A DNA stretch of 64,000 nucleotides from Perognathus longimembris pacificus (taxonomy: Eukaryota; Chordata; Mammalia; Rodentia; Heteromyidae). The number at the start of each line of letters is the position of its first letter. Position 1 is the stretch's first letter. The stretch spans positions 120,690,958 to 120,754,957 of the forward strand of contig NC_063161.1 of assembly GCF_023159225.1 (NCBI RefSeq). The letters run 5' to 3'. This document shows positions 49,101 to 61,100 of the stretch, one piece after another. Made by a program: the position numbers and the translations under genes. The notes beneath the pieces are model-generated. The model worked only from the letters and a program-made list of their open reading frames with translations. It had not been told where the DNA came from and made no database searches.

Positions 49101-52100
49101 CCTTTCTAAAACAATTTCAATAGATTTCCTTTGTCTATGTTCAGTATATGCAAATACTCTTACCATATCCATCTGCTTTTATCCTCCTTGTTAGCCTAAC
49201 AACTTCCCACTTTTAATTTGTTTCCTTATAAAATTATCAGTGATGTGTTCTTCAAAAAAGAATTCTGAAAAGTGCATTCCTAACTACGTTGATCTTTTTG
49301 GAAAGTTACTGGTTTAGTTATATTTTATTATCTCTTAGCCTACTTCTTTAGACTTACTGCCCCTCTAGTACTAAACATGTTTCTAAAGACTTTGAAAGCT
49401 TGCTTCCTAGAGTCTATGTCAAGTAAGAGGACTCATAATAGCTTTTGGCTCTTGCAAACTTGGACATGCCTTTGTCAGGTCCACATGCCCGGCTGTGATA
49501 GTTCCTTGGTCAGATGTCACCCCAGAATGACAATTCTCCATATGTTTTTCCTTCATTCCTTATATTTCCTTGTTAAAAAAAAAATATATATATATATATA
49601 TATACTGTCAGGTGCTTTAGTTAAGTAATTGATTTCCAGCAGATGGGACTTTCATCTCCAGGAACCTTATTTGCTAGAAAATATGGCTTTTTAAAAACTA
49701 AATAGTACCTGTAATGTACTTTCAGAAGTAGCATTTATTCTCTTCTGTGAAAAGACTCAAGGTTTCATCTGAATAATGGATTGGCAGATACCACATAAAC
49801 CTGAGTCAGTATGAATCAGAAGTAATTGCAACAGCCTAACTTCTATGCATCAGTGACCCACTGGGCCAAAAGACCCAAGAAAAGGAAGGAAAAGGAAGTT
49901 ATTTTATTTCAGTCTTCCCTCACACTCAGTGATGACTTGAAGTTTTGACTACTGCATACCCAGACTTACCTGTTTACATCTGACCTTTTCTGTTTTATAT
50001 CCAGCTGAATATCAAGCAATACCTCCTAGTATCAGTACCTTTGTGGATAAAACACATCTCTGATGAACAGATCCAGGGCTTTGTGGAAAACTTAATGGTA
50101 ACAGCCTTCAATTCAGCTTCCCCACTTTGCAATCCTGAGTTATGCCCAAGTGCCTTACAGGGTCTGAGCCAGGCCATGAAACTGCCCAGCCCAACCCACC
50201 ACCTCTGGAGTCTGCTCTCTGAAGCAACTGGGAAAATTTTTGTCCTTCTGCCAAATAAGATTCTGGTGAGGAACAAAAATATTTACATTCCTGACAATTT
50301 ATGTTTGGGCTTCTTCAAAGTCACTCTGGCAAAGCTAGAAGGTATATGTTTTAAGGATGTGGGTGGGAAGGGTAGCAAAAAATAACCACATTCTTCACAA
50401 GAAGTGTGTTTGCTTCCAAGATCTAAATTGAGGTTGAATATTTAGAACAAAAGTTAGGAGTGAGTTTAAAAGTAGGTTAACCAGTGCTGTGCCAAAAAAT
50501 AATGTTGCTAATCCTTTTACCAGGGGCCTGTAGAAGATGAGTAAGCTCAGAAATTTTTATCCTTTTCTACTCAGAGTTCTTTGGCATGTTGTCCAATACA
50601 TTAAATAACTTAATATTAGCCCATCCCCTCTCTTAGAAGGCTGCTAAATTTGAATTTTACAAAGAGGCCCATAATATACTTAGAGCAATAGAATTTTGAT
50701 AATAAGAAAAAAATAAAGCCAAACATATACACAAACTAATAAGAAAGATCTTTAATGATTAAAAATGGAGCTTATATTTTGGTTTATTTGAAACTGTAAC
50801 CTCTCTGTAATTCAGTTTGATAATATAAAAAAAAAGAAAATAAAAGAAAAAATATGAAATTAAAGCCTTACTAGTTGCTGTATTTAGGGATAAACAAGTC
50901 TAATAATTTGTCAAAACATTAAGAATACACTTATTCTTACTTTGGGTTGCATATGATATGCTGTGACTTTTCTTTACCAGAGAAAAGATCTAGAGCTGTA
51001 TATCAGTGTAGCAAAGTGCCTCTCAGAAATGACGGATGATGATGCCAATCGGATTGTCCAGATCACTACGGTAATAATGTGCCTGTCGTTTCTTTTTATT
51101 ATTGAGGCAGAAATTATAAATTAAAGAGTTGATTCATTGTCTGTTTGCCTGAAGTTTGTTTTTATATGTGCTTGTTAATTTTAGGAAATTATCTTTTTAT
51201 TTCATTTATTTTCAGATGAGTATGTGGATGAACAACTTTTTTTGTTGTTGTTTTCTTTTTCAGGCCAGTACTGGGGCTTGAACTCAGGGGCTGGGCACTG
51301 TCCCTTAGCTTTTTTGCTCAAGGCTGGCACTTCCGGATTTTGGGTGGTTAATTAGAGATAAGAGTCCCATAGGCTTTACTGCCCAGGCTAACTTTAAACC
51401 ACAATCCTCATATCTCATTCTCCTGTGTACCTATGATTTACAAGCATGAGCCAGCTAGTAATGGGAATATCCTAACCAAAAAACGATTTGGTTCACAGAA
51501 GTCACAAATAAATAGTTCTATTCTTAAATTATTTTGTTGTACCTGATACTGTCCTTTTGGAATACATAAGGGTGGTAGATTGAAAACAAGGACCATCAGT
51601 CCTGACACCAGATAATTAACAAGTACTACTTCTTCTTTGTCGATGATAGATGAGCAAAGAGAAGCACATCAATAAGGTTTCCACATTCAACAAATAAATT
51701 ACAGAACACTATTAAGTTTAGATTGCATATAAGTAATGAATGATTTTCAGCATAAGTACATCCCATGCATTTTATTTGAATATAATCTTGCATATGGCTA
51801 ATACAATGAGCCCCTCTCTACCATTAGCTGGTGGACATTTCATCATTTATTTCACTGTATGTCAGGTTTGCCTGTTCAGTTGGATCCTTGAACTTCCACA
51901 TCATATAGCAGTGGTCAAACTGTGGTCCCTGGGTCAATAGAATCAGCACTGCCAGTAACTGACTAGGAAGGAGAATTCTCAAGCCTCACTCCAAACCAGC
52001 ATGTCCAATAGTCTGTTTTTAGTCTCTCCAGAAAAATTCTGGTGTGTAGTCAGATTGAGCGTCACTACTGCAGAATACTTAAAATACCTGCACTTTGGAA

Positions 52101-55100
52101 ATCAGATTGTTTTAAAGAAAACCAGTGTAGGAACGTAGTAAGAGAATGAACTCTGGTACCACACTGGCCCCAACAATTTATTAACAGTGTGACCTTGGTT
52201 ATGTTTCTTAACTTCTTTCTGCCTTAGTTTTCTACCTTAGTTTCTCTACCCCTAAAATGAAGATAATAGCATCTACCTCTTAGGAATGTTTTGAGAGTTA
52301 AATCACTTGTTTTATAATAAGTACTTGGAATACTGCCTAGCCCAGGGCAAAGACTCAGTAATTATTTATTATGGTAATTATTGCATTCACACAAGCATAT
52401 TTTATTAATACCCTCATGTAATGTAATGAAATAAAGTGCATAATTTACCTCTTGGTATCAAGAGCAAAAGGTCATGGTGCTACTCACCAAGGTTATTTTT
52501 AAAAATGTCACTAGCACATGCTAACAGTATTCTGATGTCATCAAAAGTGTTAGTCTCCTTTAAGTTAGTCAAAGTTTTTATTTGTTTTAAGTAGGAATAG
52601 AGGTTAAGAGTTGAGTGGTGGCAAAGAGCACAGAGCCTAGGTTCCAGTTCTTATTACATCACTTCTCATGTGTGACAGCAAGATACTTAGGCTCTGTTCT
52701 TCAGTTTCTTCACCTATAAAAGAATAATAATAATAATGATTCGATGCAGAGGGTTGGTAGGTAAATTCTTAACATAGAAATTCTCAAATGCTTAAGTCTT
52801 AGTTTCTTAAAAACCATTGGGAAACTCAAACTTATATGAGTTAAATCTATTGATATTGACATTAGCTGGAGTTAAAATTAGAAAAAATGATTTTAAAATG
52901 TTCCAAAAACCACACAAAATACTAGGAAAAGTGCCATTATTAACATTTTTGTAAATGTCTCTAAACCTGGCTTAGAAAACAGTGGAATTCGTATGGGAAT
53001 CTTCATTTAATGTGGTGTGGAATTGTTTTGTAAAGCATGTAAAGAAATTTCAACTTCACCAGTAGGTAGGTAGAAAGAGGAAGAGTGTGTTTGTAGTCAT
53101 TTCTATTAATTATGGGATAATCAAGGATACTTGATATCGCACCAAAACTCAACAACTGGTAGTTTCTTAACAGTATTGTATAATACAACCATTTCAGTGA
53201 AATGTGTACACTCTTTTATTATAACTATATTATTATATAATTGGTCTTGGGCTTCAGGTCTTTTACTCATGAATTTTATTTTATTTTATTTTTGCCAGTC
53301 CTGGGCCTTGAACTCAGGGCCTGAGCACTGTCCCTGGCTTCTTTTTGCTCAAGGCTAGCACTCTACCACTTGAGCCACAGCGCCACTTCTGGCTGTTTTC
53401 TATATATATGGTGCTGAGGAATCAACCTAGGGCTTTATATATACAAGGCATGCACTCTTGACACTAGGCCATTTTCCCAGCCCCTACTCATGATTTTCTA
53501 TTATCATATGTGAATTTTGAAGATCTTCCAATGCAGAAACATTTCATTATACAGTATCAAAGCATCATAATTGTTATTACTCTCCTCACCCCAGAAAGCA
53601 TTTTTTTTTTTGGCCAGTCCTGGGCCTTGGACTCAGGGCCTGAGCACTGTCCCTGGCTTCTTCCGCTCAAGGCTAGCACTCTGCCACTTGAGCCACAGCG
53701 CCGCTTCTGGCCTTTTTCTGTATATGTGGTGCTGGGGAATCGAACCTAGGGCCTCGTGTATCCGAGGCAGGCACTCTTGCCACTAGGCTATATCCCCAGC
53801 CCCCAGAAAGCATTTTACATATTGAAAAATTGCCAATCAGAAGTAGCAGATAAAATGTATCTAAAATTCTAATTTTCAGTATAAAATTCATTTTTTTATC
53901 ATTGGAAACAAATACTATCAGATATTTTCCTTGTATGGGCTTGGCCCAATTCCTGCATATTTTAATAAAGCAGTCTGTTAAATAACCAGTTTTAAAGTCA
54001 CAATTTGTCTATTGTTCTTTCAGATAAGAAGGGTGGCTAATTCACTCCCAACAATTTTAAGTTTTTCTTCTTGAGACAGCCAATATGCCTATACATATTT
54101 CCCAGTTTGGAACAGAATATAAAAAAGGTATACACTCAAGGACCAAGATTTAATGACACTAATAATTTTTTTTTAGTATTTACAAGACTATTTTATGTGA
54201 AACTGCCATGTTTTTAAACTTATAATCACTGGCAATGAATAATACAATGAACAGTAATATACTTTGGTGCAATCATTAAAAAAAAAAAAATTTGAACTCA
54301 TAGAACTAATGCAGTAGCCTTGGGATTTCCAGAGGTCTGTGCAATCACATTTTGAAAACTGAAATGATGCATGTTAAGTACTTAGAATGGTATTTGACTT
54401 AAGACAAGTACTATATTAGAATAGTTATCCTCTTATTATTATCTGTTTATACCTACCTGTTGATCTCCAAACTCATTCATGATTTTCTTGAAGAAACACT
54501 AGGTACCATTTGGACCCTCTACTGTGTGTGCATTTTAATATAGCAGACAGGCAGATAGGTCGCTGCTGCAGGAAATGAATAGTATTAGCATGTGGAACAA
54601 TAACATCTGGCTCACTATTTTTGTTTTGCTCTTACTTGGAGGCTCCGTAGCTACTCCAGTTCATTTCATAATGGCCAAACAATTTCTTTTTATGCAGAAC
54701 AATGTGGAAAAAGCTGCCTTCGTCAAGCTGTACTTAGTCTCTCAAGGAAGATTCCCCTTGATGAGTCTAACTGATATGCTCAGTGTCACTGTGCAGCACC
54801 GCGACAGAGAAATACTTGCCTGGATGATTCTGCACAGCTTATACCATGCACGGATTGTGAGCCATGCCAACACAGGTGAGGCCAGCTGGGGTGAACCACA
54901 GGGACAGAAAAAGATCTGCCTGCTGGCCCTTTTAACGTGCCCGTGTCTTTTCAGCTAGTTTAAAAGCTAGTTCAGTGCTTTCTGACTCCAAGACCATAAA
55001 CAAAGAATGCCTTAGACAGAAATGAGCAGCTATATAGCTCACAACAGCCACTTCTTGGATACAGGAATAAATCCTTTTGAGGGTTTTTATGTTGTACTTA

Positions 55101-58100
55101 GCCTTCTGGTTCTTCAAGGATACAAACGAGCACACCAGGATGCTCTTATCAATTTAATTTCAGTTTCTCAAACACATGGGCATACTTTGATACTGCCTGA
55201 AATACCTGATTCACAATGAAATGACGTTTTTGTGGTCATTTAATAAGCAAACAAAAAAAGTCAAATGGTATTCTTTAGAAAACTTCTTGGGTTAAAAAGA
55301 CTAAAACCTTTTTCATATGTCTTTTGGCCATTCTCCTTTCCTCATCAGAGAAGTCTCTTTTTAAGTCTTTAGCCCACTTGTTGAGGGGGGCTGTAGGTTC
55401 TTTGCAGTTTTGTTTTGGAGGAATTTAATGTTTTTAGTTCTCCTTATATTTTAGAAATGAGGCCTTTGTCCATTGTATGGCCGGTAAAGATCTTTTCCCA
55501 ATCTGTGGGCTCTGTTTATCTTGTGAGCTATGTCCTTTGCCCAGCAGAAGCTCTGCAGTTTGATGCAGTCCCATTTGTCCATCCTTTCTTTGATTTGTAG
55601 CATTGCTGGGTCTTTGTTAAAGAAGTTCCGTCCTGTGCCAAGGAGCTCAAGTGTTTCTCCTACTCCTTCTTTTAGTGTTTTCAGGGTATGTGTTTTAATT
55701 TCAAGGTCTTTGATCCATTTGGAATTGATTTTGGTGCAGGGTAATACATAAGGACCTAGTTTTAGTTTGTTGCAGGTGTTGAACCAGTTTTGCCAGCACC
55801 ATTTGTTAAAGAGGCTATCTTTCTGGCCATTAAAGAAATGCAAATCAAAACAACATTGAGATTCCATCTCACCCCACTAAGAATGTCCTTTATCAAGAAA
55901 ACTAACAATAATAAATGTTGGAGGGGATGTGGCCAAAAGGGAACCCTACTTCATTGTTGGTGGAAATGTAAACTAGTTCAGCCACTCTGGAAAGCAGTAT
56001 GGAGATTCCTCAGAAGGTTAAACATAGAGCTCCCCTATGACTCAGCAGCCCCATTTTTGGGCATCTACCCAAAAGACCACAAACAAGAACACACTAAAGC
56101 CACCAGCACAACAATGTTCATCACAGCACAATTTGTCATAGCTAAAGTATGGAACCAACCCAGATGCCCCTCAGTAGACGAATGGATCAGGAAAATGTGG
56201 TACATATGCACAATGGAATTTAATGCCTCTATCAGAAAGAATGACATTGCCCCATTCGTAAGGAAATGAAGGACCTGGAAAAAATTATACTAAATGAAGT
56301 AAGCCAGACCCAAAGAAACATGGACTCTATGGTCTCTCTCATATGGAATAATTAGCACAGGTTTAGGCTAGACACAGCAGAGGATCACAAGAGCCTAATA
56401 GCTATGCCCTTATGAATGCATAAGATAATGCTAAGTGAAATGAACTCCATGTATGGAAACAACTGTTATATCACTGTTGTAATTACTTTCAACATGCCAT
56501 GTGAAACCATAGCTTCTATTGTTGATGATCCTCTTGTATCCCCTTCCTGTGGTTGTACCCGCACTATCACTCTTATCTGAGTACATTGGAAACTGTATAT
56601 ATTGGTATTAGAACTAGGAAAGTGAAAGAGAATATCAAAATTAAGAGACAAAGGATAAAAAGACAAACGACTACAAAAGCAATACTTGCAGGAACATTTG
56701 GTGTAAACCAACTGAACAACTCATGAGGGGAGAGGGAAAGGGGAGGGGGAGGGGGGATGAGGGAGGAGGTAACAAACAGTACAAGAAATGTACCCAAGGC
56801 CTAACATATGAAACTATAACCTCTCTGTATATCACTTTGACAATAAATAAGAAAAAAAACTTTTAAAAAAGAAGAAAAAAAGACTAAAACCTGGCCACAC
56901 TAATTTTCAAGCCTTAAGCTAATCAGTCGTAAGGTACAACTTTCAGACCATTGTAGACATTACACTTTAATAATCACCTGAAAGCAGAGCTCCTCTATGG
57001 CTCCTTTAATCTTTTTTTTTTAATCGGTGCTTATTATTTCTCAACACTGTATACAGATTCTGAGTGGCCTCTGGCCTTATGGTCCACATGTTGCTAGGAA
57101 GCCCTAGGGAGCCTAGGCAAGTTGCTGGTATCCATTTCCTTCACCTATTTATCTTGTCTTTATGGCTTTGATGGAAAATAGACAAACATCATTGCAGTAA
57201 TTACTCTGTAATTCATCCTCCTCAGCAATTGAGACCATTTTCTCATATCTGCTTAGTGTATACACACTGAAAAGTGAACTTGTGATGAAAAAAATGAGTT
57301 CTATTTAGTTTTATTTGAAAGGAAACCATGCTTGAAAAATATAGTAGATGTTTCCAGATGAGAATAAAGGTATTTATAAGTTTAAATCCCTTGATATTGC
57401 CTTTGTCTCTAATATGAAAGTCTGAAATGAAATTCTCATTTTCCTCTTAGTCAATTTTTAAAAACCTTCCTAAATAGCTTTCACCTTGCTGAGAAACCTC
57501 ATGCTTTTTTTTTCACAAATGATAAAAATCAGCATTTATGCACCCATTTATTCTCTCAGTGGCTGGTTTTTCTTATTTTTTTATGACTTTGGGATATGTT
57601 TATTCCTATCATTTGGCATAAATTGGGAATGCTTAAGTGTAAAGGACTATAAAAACAACTAATTACCCAAGCTTCAATATTACCAGGTAATATTGAAGAA
57701 GTTCTAATAAATATACTTTATCATTAGTAGACAGGGAAAATTGAAGGATAAATTCACTTTTGAAAATAAACACCAAAATATGGTTACTAACTATGAATAG
57801 TATCAACTCTCCAGGCATTCACAATTCTCAGGAATTGTAGGAGGAAATCAAATTCTTGAATAGAATTCTTGCCAGGTGTTCTGTTTTAGTTATGACTGTC
57901 AGTACTGATCCATTCTGCATTCCAAAGAAAAATCATTGTGTGGTAAGAAATGTCCTCTTTGTTTCAGGAGTGTTGAAGAGAATGGAGTGGCTCTTGGAAC
58001 TGATGGGTTATATTAGAAATATTGCTTACCAGTCAACATCTGTTCAGAACGTGGCTCTTAATGAGGTACAATCTACAGGAGTTGCTTATAGCTTCCTTAA

Positions 58101-61100
58101 TCAACTCACAAAGAGATAAAGGTTATTTTGGCTCACCATTTTAGTTTACAACCAGTTGCCCTCATTTCTTTGGGCCGGTGGTACTTGGCAGAAGGATACT
58201 ATGGATCAAAGCTGCTCACTGCATTGCCAGGAAACTAAAGAGAGGAAGATGAAGGAACCAGCGTGCCACAATCCCCATCAATAGCACACCCACAAGGACC
58301 CAAAGACCTCCCATGAGGCTCTTCTGCCTAAAGGTTCCACTGCTTTTCAATAGTCCCTCCCTGGAGGCTAAGTCGGTAACACATGGGCTTGTAAGGGACA
58401 TTCAAGATTTAAACTACAGCACACTAGTTGCAGCTTTTCTTTTTCTCCTTACTTTCTTCCTCTCTTCCTCACTTTTTCTTTTCCATCCTCTCTCTCTTTC
58501 TCTCTCTCTCCCTCTCTCTTCCTCTCTCGTCCTCTCTCTTCCTCTCCTCTCTCTCCTCTCTTCCCCCCTGCTTCCCCTCCACCCCCCACTCCCTTTCTTC
58601 CTGTACTGGAGTTTCATCTAAGGACTCTGTGCTTGCTCACAGCAGGCATTCTCTCTCTTGTACCACAACTCTGGGCATTTTGCTGGGCATTTTGAACATG
58701 TTCTTTAGGACTTTTCTCTCTGTGTTGACTTCAAACTTCAAACCTCTGGATCTCAGTCTTCTAAGTAGCTAGGACTGCAGGCATGGACTATCGGTTCCCA
58801 CTTCCTTCCTTTCATTTTTGGGAAACACTGGTGATAATTCTCGGGTGCCACATGGAAACTACTATTCTTACCGTTCTTATAAACACCCAGGATTGTACTA
58901 TGAGAAATACTTGAACAGATTATTTTTTAAATATGATGTACAGAACCCATACGGCACTAGCTGGAAAGGAGAACCCAACATCTTCTATCTCATGAAGTAT
59001 GTTAGGATACCAGATTCTGGCCTCTAGTCTGGCTTACATGTGACTAACAATGCCTAGTATGAAAGAGATTCCTGAAGTGTATGCAAATTTTCTGTATTTG
59101 TGCCAGTACTTCATGCACATGTGTATTAGAGTGTTCAATACATTTGCAGTGTGAACTATGACCCCCCCCACCCCCAAAAAGTGGAAACCTCTTGTACTGG
59201 GTGATCTTTAAAAGAGAAAGATAAATACATAAAATGAAAACAGCTCTTTTTCATTCTTTTCTTAATTTAGATGCTGTGTATTTTTTAATAGAATATTCTC
59301 TGTAGTAATGATTCAAGAATTAGTAAAATTTGCATAATCTGGAATGTTCTTTGCAATTTGGCCTAGTTTTTCTAGAGTTTGTGTTTTTGAAAGTTTAGTT
59401 ATTAAACTAGAAATGTTATGAGACTGTGCACCTTTTAAGTTTTTTTTTGAGCTATCATAATCCATCCTCTTTCTTCTGACCTCTTAAGTTTTTTATTAAT
59501 TTTCTTTTTTTTACAAAAAAATTAAAATCACAGAATAAAGATTGAAAAAGAAATATAATTATAGTGAAAGTAATTTAAGAACTCAGATAAGATACACTTA
59601 TCATCAAGTCTATTATTCTACAATCTGAATGGATTCTATATTTTCCAAATATATCAAGAGAGACTTCTTGTACAAAAAAAATCAGATATTTTTAAATATA
59701 CCTCTTATTTTTTAATTATTTAAAAACACCAAAAACAAGGAGTGTTTAGATATTTGAATAATCAGGAATTACGTTTCTCCTAAAATGTTAGAACAAAAAT
59801 AAAACTGTTGAACCTTCTATCTTCACAAATGAGGACTTAAAAGAATTGTACTCGCTGCCTTACATATGAAACTGTAACTCCTCTGTATTTCACTTTGACA
59901 ATAAGGAACAAAAAAAATTGCAAAAGCCCTAAAATGTGTCTTCATTATGCATGGAAATTAACTTTGCTGTCCAGTTTTCTTCTGGACTAGGGACAAAGAA
60001 GAGGAGCAGTGAGTGAGATAACTTTTGTATTGTGATAGGGATTGTGTATGTGGACATATTCCTTTGAATTGCTAAAACATATGACCTAACATTGCTTCTG
60101 TTTTTAATTGTAGGCTTTAGACTTCTTGTTGGCAATATTTGCAGCGGCGGTAGTGGCTTGGGCAGACCATGATGCTCCACTCCTCCTTGGTCTCAGTGCC
60201 AGTTGGTTGCCATGGCATCAGGAGAATGGCCCAGCTGGGCCAGGATCAAGCTTCCTTGGCAGGAGTCCAATGCACAGGGTCACTCTGCAGGAGTCTCTGA
60301 CTCTCCTTCCCAGTAGCATGCTGCTTCTGCTGCAGAAAGAGCCATGGAAGGAACAGACCCAGAAGGTGAGGCTGGCAGCCACCTGCTTAGTTGATGGGCA
60401 GGCAGGCTTTTGTCTCTAGCAGTTCCTGCTGTAGGATTGAAGTGGGAGTTCAGTAAAACTTGAATCACACGATAGGCTTTCTTACATACCCCAGATCTCA
60501 GAGAGATGCAAAGACAGCCCAGGTAACTGCTGATTTTGAACAACAGCAATGACAATAGCAACAACTAGCTTACAGTTGGGGGTTAGGGTGGAAAGAAAAA
60601 TCTGTACTTTAATTCATTTTTTGGAGGCATGTGTGCTCTGATCCTAAAGAAGAAAGAGTAGTAAATTTCAGATGAGAATCTTAATGTGCGGATGAGAATG
60701 AAGGCACATTCAAGATTCAAGTATGATAAGTAAGCAGGTAAGTAGGACACACAGTCATGAGGAGCAAAAAAAAGGAAATGATCAGTAATACCTGAGCTGG
60801 CTCAGGGGACTCTTCCCACTGGAACATCTGTTTTCTTGCAGAGTAGTTAAGGTTGCTCATAGCTTATTCTGCTCTACACACTTGCTACAAGTACTGACAT
60901 GACCCTGGCCCAAGGGAGATGTCAAATATAGTTTTGTCATCACCCTCTCTCTGATAAACATCCAAATTGTAGGAAACACCTATTGGTATAAATACCAAGG
61001 TCCCTGTTCTGTTGGCAGAACATGTGAAAATTCTGTGTTCCCTGTCCTTGACCTGTCATTACTATTGGGAGATTCTTTGGTTGGGAGATTCTTTTTTTGA

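Larger units (their letters stand above)
46898..50004 (+). other. FOCAD intron 14 (phase 0, 3.1 kb)
   Basis: Holds an antisense IDL SINE (48085-48278), an antisense B1/ID SINE (48352-48601), a possible L1 remnant (48965-49200) and an AT dinucleotide run near 49580-49605. 46900-47940 shows no recognisable feature. Confidence 0.87.
51071..54697 (+). other. FOCAD intron 16 (phase 0, 3.6 kb)
   Basis: Carries a B1/ID SINE (51262-51462), a MER5A-like DNA transposon (51909-52070), two MIRs (52135-52380, 52605-52790) and two tandem antisense IDL SINEs (53275-53484, 53605-53800). 53820-54690 is featureless. Confidence 0.88.
54876..57967 (+). other. FOCAD intron 17 (phase 1, 3.1 kb)
   Basis: Half of it is the twin-primed L1 insertion (55310-56876). 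54880-55290 and 56900-57960 are single-copy AT-rich DNA with no gene seen. Confidence 0.9.
58066..60113 (+). other. FOCAD intron 18 (phase 0, 2.0 kb)
   Basis: Old interspersed repeat (58130-58420), a long pyrimidine tract (58436-58602), an antisense B1/ID SINE remnant (58603-58800) and a short L1 3' tail (59859-59919). 58810-59850 is otherwise featureless apart from a C-run at 59162-59176. Confidence 0.88.

Noticed and set aside
54575..54958. 127-codon open frame as a stand-alone gene
   Set aside because: It is FOCAD exon 17 (54698-54875) with read-through into both flanking introns. The splice sites define the real coding limits.
55451..56269. Two opposite-strand long ORFs that could look like a divergent gene pair
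   Set aside because: Both encode ORF2 pieces of one L1 element. The opposite strands come from the 5' inversion.
60114..60185. Transmembrane helix in FOCAD exon 19
   Set aside because: The segment is hydrophobic but contains W, D and H, and the family is cytoplasmic. A buried amphipathic helix is the simpler reading.
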